Positions 27,016 to 39,001 of a stretch of DNA of 64,000 bases are shown here, in pieces; positions within the stretch are counted from its first letter, which is position 1; each line of letters opens with the position of its first letter. The notes under the pieces are model-generated. The model had not been told where the DNA came from, ran no database searches, and saw nothing but the letters and a program-made list of their open reading frames with translations. Source of the stretch: Streptomyces sp. DH5 (GTDB lineage: Bacteria > Actinomycetota > Actinomycetes > Streptomycetales > Streptomycetaceae); the NCBI RefSeq assembly GCF_020873915.1, contig NZ_JAHWGP010000006.1, forward strand, positions 1 through 64,000, in the 5' to 3' direction. A program made the position numbers and the translations under genes.

Positions 27016-27819
27016 GTGGGAGCCAGGAACACCGGCAGGAACCGGGGGACCCTCGCCCACCGCGCCCGCTACGCCCTGCGCCACCCGCGCCGCGTCCCCG
27101 CCCACGCGCGGCGCGCCCTGCGGGACGCCTGGCTGCGGCTGCTCCACCGGGACCACATCGCCTACTACCGGGCGGTCATGGCCTCCGACGCCGCCCGCAG
27201 CGCCGAGGCCGCCGTCGGCCACAACCCCTCGCGCGAGCAGTGGGCGCGCATCGGCCGGATGCAGTTCGACTACCTGGTCGGGCACGGTCTGCGGCCCCAC
27301 CACCGGATGCTGGACATCGGCTGCGGCAACCTCCGCGCGGGGCGCCTGTTCATCGACCACCTGGAACCCGGCCACTACTACGGCATCGACATCTCGCCGC
27401 ACATCCTGCTCGCCGCCCAGGACACCCTCGTACGCGACGGACTCCAGGCCAAGCTGCCCCACCTGACCCTCGCGAACGACCTCACCCTCGCCTTCCTGCC
27501 CGACGGCCACTTCGACGTCGTGCACGCCCACAGCGTCTTCTCGCACTCGCCCCGGCACGTCGTCGAGGAGTGCTTCGCGCACGTCGGCCGGGTGCTGGCG
27601 CCCGGCGGGTTCTTCGACTTCACCTTCGACCGCACCGAGGGCGAGGAGCACCAGGTGCTGCACGAGGACTTCTACTACCGGACGGAGACGCTGGCGGAGC
27701 TCGCCGCCGGACACGGGCTTCATGCGCGGTTCATGGACGACTGGGAGGAGCTGCCGCACCGGCAGTCGAAGATGCGGCTGACCGTGATGTCCGACCGGGC
27801 CCGTACCGTGGGGCCGTGA
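27016..27819 (+). CDS. Class I SAM-dependent methyltransferase
   Basis: 267 residues with a basic N-terminal region of about 60 residues. The Rossmann core follows: HRMLDIGCGNLRAGRLFIDHL (motif I), YYGIDISPHIL (acidic loop), HFDVVHAHSVFSHSP (motif IV), then VLAPGGFFDFTFD. The acceptor is unknown. The GTG at 27016 follows GAGGAGG. The stop overlaps the start of the LOG gene (GTGA), so they are coupled. Confidence 0.88.
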   Translation: MGARNTGRNRGTLAHRARYALRHPRRVPAHARRALRDAWLRLLHRDHIAYYRAVMASDAARSAEAAVGHNPSREQWARIGRMQFDYLVGHGLRPHHRMLDIGCGNLRAGRLFIDHLEPGHYYGIDISPHILLAAQDTLVRDGLQAKLPHLTLANDLTLAFLPDGHFDVVHAHSVFSHSPRHVVEECFAHVGRVLAPGGFFDFTFDRTEGEEHQVLHEDFYYRTETLAELAAGHGLHARFMDDWEELPHRQSKMRLTVMSDRARTVGP

Positions 27820-28355
27820 ACATCTGCGTCTTCCTCTCCGCCGCCGACCTCGACGACCGCTACACCGGGCCCGCGCGGGACTTCGCGCGGCTGCTCGGCA
27901 AGGGTGGGCACACCCTGGTCTGGGGCGGCTCCGACACCGGTCTGATGAAGGTCGTCGCCGACGGGGTGCAGGAGGCGGGCGGCCGGCTGTGCGGCGTCTC
28001 CGTGGAGTTCCTCGCGGCCAGGGCACGTGACGGCGTCGACGAGATGGTGATCGCGGGGGACCTCGCCGAGCGCAAGCGGCTGCTGCTGGAGAAGGCAGAC
28101 GCGGTCGTCGTCATGGTCGGCGGCACCGGCACCCTCGACGAGGCGACCGAGATACTGGAACTGAAGAAGCACGGGCACACCGAGAAGCCGGTGGTGCTGC
28201 TGAACACCGCCGGGTTCTACGACGGGCTCAAGGAGCAGTTCCGCCGCATGGAGGACGAGGGCTTCCTGCCCCGACCCCTCACCGACCTGGTGTTCTTCGC
28301 CGAGGAGCCGGTCGGCGCGCTGGCGTACCTGGAGGAGAGCCTGGGCGTGGAGTGA
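27816..28355 (+). CDS. LOG-family / TIGR00725-like nucleotide-binding protein
   Basis: A 179-residue Rossmann-fold protein. WGGSDTGLMKVVADGV and the motif VVVMVGGTGTLDEATEIL correspond to the GGxxGxM and PGGxGTxxE signatures of the LOG group. Some members are phosphoribohydrolases that release cytokinin bases; here the Pro of the second motif is Val. Activity is inferred only from the family. GTG 27816 overlaps the upstream stop. Confidence 0.88.
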   Translation: MNICVFLSAADLDDRYTGPARDFARLLGKGGHTLVWGGSDTGLMKVVADGVQEAGGRLCGVSVEFLAARARDGVDEMVIAGDLAERKRLLLEKADAVVVMVGGTGTLDEATEILELKKHGHTEKPVVLLNTAGFYDGLKEQFRRMEDEGFLPRPLTDLVFFAEEPVGALAYLEESLGVE

Positions 28356-28382
28356 GCGCCCGGTGATGCGAGCATGGCGGGC

Positions 28383-29072
28383 ATGGCTACACATGTGATC
28401 ACCGGAGCGGGCTCCGGCATCGGCGCGGCCGTCGCCCGCCGCCTGCACACGCGCGGGGACGACCTCGTGCTGCACGCGCGGGACGCGGGCCGGGCGAAGG
28501 AACTGGCGGCCCGGTTCCCCGGTGCCCGCACCCTCGTCGGCGACCTCGCCGACCCCGACCGGCTGAGCTGGGCCTTCTCCCACCAGTCGCTCCCCGGGCA
28601 GGTGGACTCCCTGCTCCACATCGCCGGCGTGGTCGACCTCGGCCCGGTCGGCGAGCTGACCCCGAAGACCTGGCACCACCAGCTCGCCGTCAACCTCGTG
28701 GCGCCCGCCGAACTGACCCGCCACTTCCTGCCGCAGCTCCGCACGAGCCGCGGCCACGTCCTGTTCGTCAACTCCGGCGCCGGCCTGGCCGCTCACGCCG
28801 GCTGGTCCGCCTACGCGGCCTCCAAGCACGGCCTGAAGGCCCTCGCCGACTCCCTGCGCCACGAGGAGCACGGCAACGGGATCAGGGTCACCTCCGTCTA
28901 CCCCGGCCGCACCGCCGGCCCCATGCAGGCCAAGGTCCACCAGCAGGAGGGCAAGGACTACGACCCCGCCCGGTGGATCGATCCGGAGTCGGTCGCCACG
29001 ACGATCGTGACGGCCCTGGACCTCCCCAGGGACGCGGAGATCAACGACCTGACCGTACGACCGGGACGGTGA
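28383..29072 (+). CDS. Short-chain dehydrogenase/reductase
   Basis: 229 residues from the ATG at 28383 (MATHVITGAGSGIG); an ATG at 28374 is also possible. The NAD(P) motif is TGAGSGIG. LLHIAGVVDLG replaces the common NNAG region. The catalytic residues are Ser in VNSGAGLA and Tyr/Lys in WSAYAASKHGL. The substrate is unknown. It follows the LOG gene by 27 bases and is probably in the same transcript. Confidence 0.9.
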   Translation: MATHVITGAGSGIGAAVARRLHTRGDDLVLHARDAGRAKELAARFPGARTLVGDLADPDRLSWAFSHQSLPGQVDSLLHIAGVVDLGPVGELTPKTWHHQLAVNLVAPAELTRHFLPQLRTSRGHVLFVNSGAGLAAHAGWSAYAASKHGLKALADSLRHEEHGNGIRVTSVYPGRTAGPMQAKVHQQEGKDYDPARWIDPESVATTIVTALDLPRDAEINDLTVRPGR

Positions 29073-29171
29073 ACCCCGGCCCGCCCGGGTCACCGGCCCT
29101 GTCAGGGTCACCCGCCCCGCCCGGGTCACCGGCCCCCCAAAGGGGCACTCCGACGGGGCGGGCAGGCCACC

Positions 29172-29270
29172 CAGCCCGTCCGGCGTTTGAGGACGAGGCC
29201 CGTCCAGGGCCGAAAGGGGGTCCGGGGGCGCAGCCCCCGGCGACGGGACGGGAAGGGGCGGCGGGGGCGG
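29172..29270. repeat. Intergenic repeat family 2, copy B
   Basis: Same order and sequence as the copy at 19394-19490, starting cagcccgtccggcgtttgag. The internal hairpin CCGGGGGCGCAGCCCCCGG (29222-29240) is stronger here. Just upstream, 29081-29136 has two copies of a cccgggtcaccggccc-like unit. Together they fill the 235-bp gap between the SDR and MetE-like genes. Confidence 0.85.
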
Positions 29271-29307
29271 AAACCCCCCGCCGCGAAGCCGACCGTACGC
29301 TTCTCGC

Positions 29308-32525
<3,218 letters not shown>

Positions 32526-32783
32526 CGGTTGAAGGCCACCCGATCTGCGCATACCAGATGCATACGGGTGGCTGGGGCGCATTCGGGCAACCGTCGGCGA
32601 CCGGTGCCCGTGCAAGCCGTCCGCGGCCTACTGTTGAGATGTGCGCCTGCCGTGCCCAGCCGCGGTCGGGGCAAACCCCGCACCCGCGAAGGGCCGGGGG
32701 AAGGGCTTTCCACCGCGGAGCCGCCGAGGGCTGTCGGCATCGGGCCGCGTGGCGTGGGCACCGCCGGCTGTGAGAGGGACGGA

Positions 32784-35048
32784 ATGGAACCGACCGAGAG
32801 CGCCGCTACGGGCTCACGGCTGCGCCTGCGCCGCATGGCGGTCGCGTGGCGGGGCGGCCGTGGGGGCGGGCGCCCCGCGGGGCCGCCGGGCGCGCAGGTG
32901 CGCACCGGCGAGAGTTCCACGGGCGGGCGCGGCGCCGGACCGCAGGCCGCCGGGCAGGGCCACCGGCTGTCCGCGTCACTGTCGGCGTCCCTGTCCGAGA
33001 CGGACACCGAACGGCATCCGTCCTGGCCCGCGTTGCCCACCGCGGTCGTCGCGGCGGCCGGCTTCGTGCTCGGCGCCGGCTTCCTGCGGGCCTTCACCGC
33101 GGGACACGCGCTCTTCCCGTCCGGCAGCGTCGGCTGGTCCCTGGCCGTGCTGACCGGGATCATCGTCGGGCATCTCGTGATGCTGGGCCGCTCCCGCTGG
33201 TGGGGCGGCACCGGCTCCGGTGCCGCCCTCACCCTCTCCGTGCTCATGCTGTACGGCTGGATCGCGGCCGTACTGGTCAGCCTCACCGTCGTCGTGCTGG
33301 TCGGGGTCGCCCGGCGGGGCCGCTGGCGGCAGGGCGTGCTGCACGGCTCGGTGGACCTGCTCGGCATCGGCGCGGGCGCGCTGGTGCTGGCCGCCTTCGG
33401 CTGCGTGCCGTCCGTCGAGTCACCGTCCACGCCCGACACCTGGACGCCGTACACCGCACCCGGTGTGGTGCTGCTCGCCGCGGTCTATCTCGCGGTCACC
33501 CGGGGGCTGTTGTGGTATCTGCACACCCCCCGCGCGGGGCTGCCGACCGTGGCGCGCAGCGCCCTGGTCCGGCAGGGGCTGGTCGCGGTGGCCGTGCTCG
33601 GCATTGCGCCCCTGGTGTGTGTCGTGGCCGATGCCAAGCCCGTGCTGCTGCCGCTGTTCTCCATCCCGCTGATCGCCCTCGACTCCACCCTGTGGATCGC
33701 CCGCGCGCGGGCCGAGGAGCAGCTGCGCGATCCGCTCACCGGGCTGCCCAACCGTCAGTGGCTGCTGGAACGCATCTGGACCGCGCTGGACGACGCGGAG
33801 CGGATCGGCGTGCGCTCCGCGCTCATGCTGATCGACCTGGACCGGTTCCGGTCGGTCAACGACACGCTCGGGCATCTCGCCGGTGACCGGCTGCTGTTGC
33901 AGATCGCCGACCGGCTGAGAGCCGCGCTGCCGCGCGGGGCGGAGGCCGCCCGGCTCGGCGGTGACGAGTTCGCCGTCTTACTGCCCGTCGCCGACTCCAC
34001 GACGTCCGCCACCCGTGTCGCCCGCGCTCTCGTCTCCGCCCTCAGCTCCCCCCTCGACCTCGACGGGCTCACCCTCGTCCTGGAGGCGAGTGCGGGAGTC
34101 GCCGTGTTCCCGGACCACGCGGTCGACGCGGAAGGGCTGCTGCGGCGGGCGGACGTGGCGATGTACCAGGCCAAGCGGGACCGCACGGGCGTGGAGGCGT
34201 ACGAGTCCAAGCGTGACTCCAACACCCCCGACCGGCTGGGGCTGCTGGGCGATCTGCGCCGGGCGCTGGACGCCCGCGAGGTGGAACTGCACTACCAGCC
34301 CAAGGTGCGCTTCGACGGACAGGTGTCCGGGCTGGAGGCGCTGGTGCGGTGGGTGCATCCGGAGCGGGGCAAGGTGCCGCCGGACGAGTTCATAGCGATC
34401 GCCGAGTCGTCCGGGCTGATGCCGCACCTCACCGAGTACGTACTGGAGACGGCGCTCGGACAGGTCGCCGAGTGGCGCGCCCAGGGCCTGTTCGTCCCGG
34501 TGGCCGTCAACGTCTCGCCGCGCGACGTCCACACCCCCGGCTTCGCCGGTTCCGTCGCGGCGCGGCTGGCCCGGCACGGGGTGCCCGCGGGAGCGCTCCA
34601 GCTGGAGATCACCGAGCACGTGCTGCTGGAGGACCCGCAGCGCGCGGCGGACACCCTCAACGCGCTGACCGGACATGGCGTGAAGATGTCCCTGGACGAC
34701 TTCGGGACCGGGTACTCCTCGCTGGTGCACCTGCGGCGGCTGCCGGTGAGCGAGCTGAAGATCGACCGTTCGTTCGTCGCGCGGCTGGCCGTCGACACCG
34801 AGGACGCGGAGATCGTGCGGTGCACCATCGATCTCGCGCACTCGCTGGGGCTGCTCGTCGTGGCGGAGGGCGTCGAGGACGACGAGACCTGGGAGCGGCT
34901 GCGGGACCTGCGCTGCGACGCGGTGCAGGGCTGGCTGGTCGCCGCGGCGATGCCGCCCGAGGAGACGACGGCGTGGCTGCTGGCCCGTGGTTCCCGGGGC
35001 TGGGTGCGTACCGCCGCCGCGCTGCCGGCCGCGGCCACCGACGAGTGA
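32784..35048 (+). CDS. rmdB: Membrane-bound GGDEF-EAL protein, probable c-di-GMP phosphodiesterase RmdB
   Basis: 754 residues. A basic, disordered N-terminus precedes about eight membrane segments (from ALPTAVVAAAGFVLGAGFL to LLPLFSIPLIALD). The GGDEF domain has an intact signature at residues 392-396. The EAL domain is intact (EAL at 518-520, LEITEHVLLED, DDFGTGYSSL, LKIDRSFV, VVAEGVE), so hydrolysis of c-di-GMP is expected. Its place directly after ligA is that of S. coelicolor rmdB (SCO5495) as I remember it. ATG 32784 follows GAGAGGGA. Codon 399, in the GGDEF domain (33978-33980), is TTA, so translation may need bldA tRNA. The 3' end is repeated downstream. Confidence 0.88.
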   Translation: MEPTESAATGSRLRLRRMAVAWRGGRGGGRPAGPPGAQVRTGESSTGGRGAGPQAAGQGHRLSASLSASLSETDTERHPSWPALPTAVVAAAGFVLGAGFLRAFTAGHALFPSGSVGWSLAVLTGIIVGHLVMLGRSRWWGGTGSGAALTLSVLMLYGWIAAVLVSLTVVVLVGVARRGRWRQGVLHGSVDLLGIGAGALVLAAFGCVPSVESPSTPDTWTPYTAPGVVLLAAVYLAVTRGLLWYLHTPRAGLPTVARSALVRQGLVAVAVLGIAPLVCVVADAKPVLLPLFSIPLIALDSTLWIARARAEEQLRDPLTGLPNRQWLLERIWTALDDAERIGVRSALMLIDLDRFRSVNDTLGHLAGDRLLLQIADRLRAALPRGAEAARLGGDEFAVLLPVADSTTSATRVARALVSALSSPLDLDGLTLVLEASAGVAVFPDHAVDAEGLLRRADVAMYQAKRDRTGVEAYESKRDSNTPDRLGLLGDLRRALDAREVELHYQPKVRFDGQVSGLEALVRWVHPERGKVPPDEFIAIAESSGLMPHLTEYVLETALGQVAEWRAQGLFVPVAVNVSPRDVHTPGFAGSVAARLARHGVPAGALQLEITEHVLLEDPQRAADTLNALTGHGVKMSLDDFGTGYSSLVHLRRLPVSELKIDRSFVARLAVDTEDAEIVRCTIDLAHSLGLLVVAEGVEDDETWERLRDLRCDAVQGWLVAAAMPPEETTAWLLARGSRGWVRTAAALPAAATDE

Positions 35049-35369
35049 CACCGTCGGCTGCGCCGGGTGGCCGGGGTGCGGCTCCGCGGCGATGCCGCCC
35101 GAGGAGACGACGGCGTGGCTGCTGGCCCGTGGTTCCCGGGGCTGGGTGCGTACCGCCGCCGCGCTGCCGGCCGCTGCCGCCGACGAGTGACACCGTCGGC
35201 TGCGCCGGGTGGCCGGGGTGCGGCTCCGCGGCGATGCCGCCCGAGGAGATGACAGCGTGGCTGCTGGCCCGTGGTTCCCGGGGCTGGGTGCGTACTGCCG
35301 CCGCGCTGCCGGCCGCTGCCGCCGACGAGTGACACCGTCGGCTGCGCCGGGTGGCCGGGGTGCGGCCCG
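34944..35369 (+). repeat. 142-bp tandem repeat: three copies of the rmdB 3' end and trailer
   Basis: The word gcggcgatgccgcccgag starts at 34944, 35086 and 35228, exactly 142 bp apart. Each unit holds the last 35 or so codons of rmdB, its stop codon and 36 bases of trailer. Copy 1 is the real gene end. Copies 2 and 3 differ by only a few bases and lack an upstream reading frame. Since 142 is not a multiple of 3, the copies do not extend the protein. After 35369 the sequence diverges; 35370-35601 is GC-rich with a 9-bp tandem (cccgtcggc, about four times near 35465-35500) and no gene I can see. Confidence 0.92.
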
Positions 35370-35601
35370 TCCGGTGGGAGGCGCCCGCCGGGGGCGCGCG
35401 CCGACCTGAGGTGACGGCCCGCCGGACGGCGTGGCCGGGGAGGGTGCCGGACATCCGCCCGGTGACGTGGCCCGTCGGCCCGTCGGCCCGTCGGCCCGCC
35501 GACGCCGTCGCGGTGCGGGAAGGGCGGCGTGCGGGAGACGACGGCCGCGCGGACGTCCGGGTGCCGGACGACGCCGCCCGGCGGCCCTCGGACCGCTCCG
35601 C

Positions 35602-36198
35602 TCAGTCCGCGTCGCGGTGCGGCGCGAAGTGGCCGGTCAGGAGGGCGAGCCGGCGTCCGTGGGCCTCCTCGGGCAGCCGACCGCTGCGCATCAGCGTCAC
35701 CAGCCCGTGCAGCCCCGCCCAGTACGTCTCGGTGAGCAGTCCGGCGTCGTCGTCCTCGGCCGCGAAGGGCTCGACGGCCTTGAGCAGCTCACCGAAACCC
35801 TCCTGAAGGGCGGCAGGAGCCTCGGGGGTGGCGAACGCCAGATCCACCCGGTGCGTGAACATCGCGTCGTAGAGCGCGGGCCGCCGGCGCGCGAAGTCGG
35901 TGTACGCCTCCCCGACGGCCGCCACCCTCGCGCGCACGTCCCCGGCCGTCGCCGTCGCCGCCGCCGTCCGCAGTGCGGCGGCGAGTTCCTCGAAGCCCCG
36001 CACCGCGACCGCCGCCATGATCGCGTCCTTGTTCCTGAAGTGGCTGTACAGGACCGGCTGGCTGTACTCGATCTCCGCGGCCAGGCGGCGGGTGGTGACC
36101 GCGTCCCAGCCCTCCGCCTCGGCCAGTTCCCTCGCGGCCGTCACGATCAGCCGCTCCCGCTCCGCTCGTTCGCGCTCCCGGCGCGTCTGGATCGCCAT
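35602..36198 (-). CDS. TetR family transcriptional regulator
   Basis: 198 residues. The helix-turn-helix is LIVTAARELAEAEGWDAVTTRRLAAEIEYSQPVLYSHFRNK. The C-terminal domain contains FARRRPALYDAMFTHRVDLAF and LLTETYWAGLHGLVTLMRSG, resembling the TetR_C group with WHG-like motifs. It is divergent from the DUF4267 gene, and two CTAGC-type palindromes lie between them, so it should repress itself and that gene. The ligand is unknown. ATG at 36198. Confidence 0.92.
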   Translation of the reverse strand: MAIQTRRERERAERERLIVTAARELAEAEGWDAVTTRRLAAEIEYSQPVLYSHFRNKDAIMAAVAVRGFEELAAALRTAAATATAGDVRARVAAVGEAYTDFARRRPALYDAMFTHRVDLAFATPEAPAALQEGFGELLKAVEPFAAEDDDAGLLTETYWAGLHGLVTLMRSGRLPEEAHGRRLALLTGHFAPHRDAD

Positions 36199-36206
36199 GC
36201 ACCGAT

Positions 36207-36271
36207 CCTAGCAACGCTAGGCATTCTGCCGACGCTCTGCTAGCGTCACTCTCATCCCTAGCGCTGCTAGC
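36207..36271. promoter_or_regulatory. Two TetR operator palindromes (CTAGCnnnGCTAG)
   Basis: CCTAGCAACGCTAGG (36207-36221) and CTAGCGCTGCTAG (36258-36270) share the arms CTAGC and GCTAG with a 3-base centre. A half-site, CTGCTAGCG, lies between them at 36237-36245. Both sites sit in the 84-bp gap between the divergent TetR and DUF4267 genes. Confidence 0.75.
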
Positions 36272-36282
36272 AAGGAGGAGTC

Positions 36283-36654
36283 GTGACCGTCGTCGCGTAC
36301 ACCCTGGCCGTCGTGCTCAACCTGTTCTGCCTGTTCCTCGGGTACAGCTTCCTGTTCCGGCCCGCACCCGCCGCCGCCGGCTACGGCGTCCCGGCCGATC
36401 CGCGCGGCGACGCGGGCGCCTACCTGTCGGTCAAGGGCCTCAGGGACGGAACGTTCGGCGTGGTCGGCCTGGCGCTGCTGGTCTTCGCCGGAGCCCGCGC
36501 CGAGGCCTGGTTCATGCTCTGCGTGGCCCTCGTGCCGCTCGGCGACACCCTCCTCGTGCTGCGCCACGGGGGGAGGAGGGCCGTGGCCTTCGGCATCCAC
36601 TTCGCCACCGCGGCCGTCATCCTGATCGCCGCCGGACTGCTCTTCGCCGTCTGA
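36283..36654 (+). CDS. DUF4267 membrane protein
   Basis: 123 residues with about four membrane segments: AYTLAVVLNLFCLFLGYSFL, FGVVGLALLVFAGARA, AWFMLCVALVPLGDTLLVL and FATAAVILIAAGLLFAV. Between the first two is a polar part with YLSVKGLRDGTFG, the conserved piece of DUF4267. Function is unknown. GTG 36283 is preceded by a strong AAGGAGGAG. The CTAGC operators upstream point to control by the divergent TetR. Confidence 0.85.
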   Translation: MTVVAYTLAVVLNLFCLFLGYSFLFRPAPAAAGYGVPADPRGDAGAYLSVKGLRDGTFGVVGLALLVFAGARAEAWFMLCVALVPLGDTLLVLRHGGRRAVAFGIHFATAAVILIAAGLLFAV

Positions 36655-36904
36655 ACGGACCCTCGCCGTCACGACAGGCCCTCGCCGTCACGAGGCGACG
36701 CGCGGGGCCCGTGGGAAGGCGCGCGGAGCCCGCGGGAGAGCGCGCGGGGCCCGCAGGACACACGGCGCGGTGACGGCGCTCACCGAGCCCGCGGGAGACG
36801 CGGCGCGGTGACGCCGGTCACTTCGCGGACGGCGCCGTCCGCGCCGCACGACACCGGGAACGGGTCCCGGGCAAACCGTTTACCGGCCACGGCGCCCCGC
36901 CCCA

Positions 36905-36910
36905 TAGGAT
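36905..36910 (+). promoter_or_regulatory. Candidate -10 element of the gatCAB operon
   Basis: TAGGAT fits the pattern TAGRRT and lies 40 bases before the gatC ATG. A -35 is not clear. Upstream, 36680-36830 is a GC-rich low-complexity run in which gcgcgcggggcccg-like pieces recur; I see no gene there. Confidence 0.45.
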
Positions 36911-36950
36911 TGGCCCCAAACCACACACACTCACCCCAGAGGATCGCTGC

Positions 36951-37247
36951 ATGCCTGGCATTACGCGCGAGGAGGTCGCCCACCTCGCCCGGCTGGCGCG
37001 TCTGGAGCTGAAGCCCGAAGAGCTCGACCACTTCGCAGGCCAGCTCGACGACATCATCGGCGCGGTCGCCCGCGTCAGCGAGGTCGCCGACCAAGACGTA
37101 CCGCCGACCTCGCACCCGCTCCCGCTGACGAACGTCATGCGGCCGGACGAGGTCCGTCCCTCGCTCACCCCCGAGCAGGCGCTCTCCGGCGCCCCGGCCC
37201 AGGAGCAGCAGCGTTTCAAGGTGCCGCAGATCCTGGGGGAGGAGTAA
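36951..37247 (+). CDS. gatC: Asp-tRNA(Asn)/Glu-tRNA(Gln) amidotransferase subunit C
   Basis: 98 residues; stabilises GatA in the amidotransferase that turns Glu-tRNA(Gln) and Asp-tRNA(Asn) into their amidated forms. [22 protein letters not shown] at the N-terminus and [19 protein letters not shown] are family hallmarks. ATG 36951 follows GAGGATC. gatA begins 6 bases after its stop. Confidence 0.95.
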   Translation: MPGITREEVAHLARLARLELKPEELDHFAGQLDDIIGAVARVSEVADQDVPPTSHPLPLTNVMRPDEVRPSLTPEQALSGAPAQEQQRFKVPQILGEE

Positions 37248-37253
37248 CCCGTC

Positions 37254-38750
37254 ATGAGCGATCACATCATCAGGCTCACCGCCGCCGAGACCGCCGCGAG
37301 GATCGCCTCCGGCGAGCTCACCGCCGTCGAGGTCGCCGAGGCGCACCTGGCCCGCATCGAGGCCGTCGACGAGAAGGTGCACGCCTTCCTGCACGTCGAC
37401 CGTGAGGGCGCCCTGGCGCAGGCACGTGCCGTCGACGAGAAGCGGGAGCGCGGCGAGAAGCTCGGCCCGCTGGCCGGCGTCCCCCTCGCCCTCAAGGACA
37501 TCTTCACCACCGAGGGCATCCCGACCACGGTCGGTTCCAAGATCCTCGAGGGCTGGATCCCGCCGTACGACGCCACGCTCACCAAGCGGCTCAAGGCCGC
37601 CGACGTGGTCATCCTCGGCAAGACCAACATGGACGAGTTCGCCATGGGGTCCAGCACCGAGAACAGCGCGTACGGGCCGACCGGCAACCCGTGGGACCTC
37701 ACCAGGATCCCGGGTGGCTCCGGCGGCGGTTCGTCCGCGGCGCTCGCCTCCTTCCAGGCGCCCCTCGCCATCGGCACCGACACCGGCGGTTCCATCCGCC
37801 AGCCCGCCGCCGTCACCGGCACCGTCGGCGTGAAGCCGACGTACGGCGCCGTCTCCCGGTACGGCATGGTCGCCTTCTCCAGCTCCCTCGACCAGGGCGG
37901 ACCCTGCGCCCGCACGGTCCTGGACGCGGCCCTGCTGCACGAGGTGATCGCCGGGCACGACCCGATGGACTCCACCTCCATCGACGAGCCGGTCCCCGCG
38001 GTCGTCGAGGCCGCCCGCAACGGCAGCGTCGAGGGCATGCGCGTCGGCGTCGTCAAGCAGTTCCGCGGCGAGGGCTACCAGGCCGGTGTCATCCAGCGGT
38101 TCGACGAGTCCGTCGAACTGCTGAAGGAGCTCGGCGCCGAGATCGTCGAGCTGGACTGCCCGTCCTTCGACCTCGCGCTGTCGGCCTACTACCTGATCGC
38201 GCCCTCCGAGTGCTCCTCCAACCTCGCCCGCTTCGACGGCCTGCGCTACGGCCTGCGGACCGGTGACGACGGCTCGCACTCCGCCGAGGAGGTCACCTCG
38301 CTGACCCGCGAGGCCGGCTTCGGCGACGAGGTCAAGCGCCGCATCATGCTCGGCACCTACGCGCTCAGCTCCGGCTACTACGACGCGTACTACGGCAGCG
38401 CCCAGAAGGTCCGCACGCTGATCAAGCGGGACTTCGACAAGGCGTTCGAGCAGGTCGACGTGATCGTCTCCCCGACGACCCCCACCACCGCCTTCCCGAT
38501 CGGCGAGCGCGCCGACGACCCGATGGCGATGTACCTCGCCGACCTGTGCACCATCCCGACCAACCTGGCGGGCAACGCCGCCATGTCGCTGCCCTGCGGC
38601 CTCGCGCCGGAGGACGGCCTGCCGGTCGGGCTCCAGATCATCGCCCCGGTCATGAAGGACGACCGCCTCTACAAGGTGGGTGCGGCCGTCGAGGCCGCCT
38701 TCGTGGAAAAGTGGGGCCACCCGCTGCTCGAGGAGGCTCCGTCGCTGTGA
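37254..38750 (+). CDS. gatA: Asp-tRNA(Asn)/Glu-tRNA(Gln) amidotransferase subunit A
   Basis: 498-residue glutaminase subunit of the amidase-signature family. The Ser-cisSer-Lys triad is visible: K81 in LALKDIFTT, serines in [13 protein letters not shown] and in [12 protein letters not shown]. It releases ammonia that passes to GatB. ATG 37254 follows GGGGGAGGAG. Its stop overlaps the GTG of the small protein downstream (GTGA). Confidence 0.97.
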   Translation: MSDHIIRLTAAETAARIASGELTAVEVAEAHLARIEAVDEKVHAFLHVDREGALAQARAVDEKRERGEKLGPLAGVPLALKDIFTTEGIPTTVGSKILEGWIPPYDATLTKRLKAADVVILGKTNMDEFAMGSSTENSAYGPTGNPWDLTRIPGGSGGGSSAALASFQAPLAIGTDTGGSIRQPAAVTGTVGVKPTYGAVSRYGMVAFSSSLDQGGPCARTVLDAALLHEVIAGHDPMDSTSIDEPVPAVVEAARNGSVEGMRVGVVKQFRGEGYQAGVIQRFDESVELLKELGAEIVELDCPSFDLALSAYYLIAPSECSSNLARFDGLRYGLRTGDDGSHSAEEVTSLTREAGFGDEVKRRIMLGTYALSSGYYDAYYGSAQKVRTLIKRDFDKAFEQVDVIVSPTTPTTAFPIGERADDPMAMYLADLCTIPTNLAGNAAMSLPCGLAPEDGLPVGLQIIAPVMKDDRLYKVGAAVEAAFVEKWGHPLLEEAPSL

Positions 38751-38986
38751 GTGCACTGACCAAGGCCAAGGGCTTCAAGAAGTCCAAGTCCGGCACGTAC
38801 CTGTCCATGGCCGCCACGGCGTTCGGCGCGCTCGGCGTGGCCAAGCGGCTGAGGACGGCCCGCGCCGAGAAGGACACCCTGGTCCTGATCGACGCCACCG
38901 TGTCCGCCGCCGCCATCGTCACCGGCCTCGCCATCCTCTACCGCGAGCTGAAGCGGCTGGGCGACGACGACGTCCTGCTGGGCTGA
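38747..38986 (+). CDS. Small conserved protein between gatA and gatB (79 aa)
   Basis: [20 protein letters not shown] is a basic start, followed by a mildly hydrophobic [14 protein letters not shown] and a clearer hydrophobic stretch [18 protein letters not shown]. One or two membrane helices are possible. The GTG at 38747 overlaps the gatA stop and has GAGGAGG upstream; a longer frame inside gatA is spurious. Function is unknown. Its tight coupling between gatA and gatB suggests cotranscription rather than a proven role in tRNA amidation. Confidence 0.75.
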   Translation: MSALTKAKGFKKSKSGTYLSMAATAFGALGVAKRLRTARAEKDTLVLIDATVSAAAIVTGLAILYRELKRLGDDDVLLG

Positions 38987-39001
38987 GAGGGAAGTTTCAC
39001 C

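Noticed and set aside
32526-32783. Possible riboswitch in the 258-bp leader before rmdB (ggggcaaaccccgc, gaagggccgggggaaggg and further stems)
   Set aside because: I compared it by eye with c-di-GMP, c-di-AMP (ydaO), cobalamin and SAM-IV patterns and could not place their conserved cores. It is GC-rich enough to form stems by chance.
35049-35369. Extra copies of the RmdB C-terminus as separate small genes (ATGCCGCCCGAGGAG start)
   Set aside because: Each begins inside the repeat without a ribosome site, and the peptide is only a fragment of the EAL protein tail.
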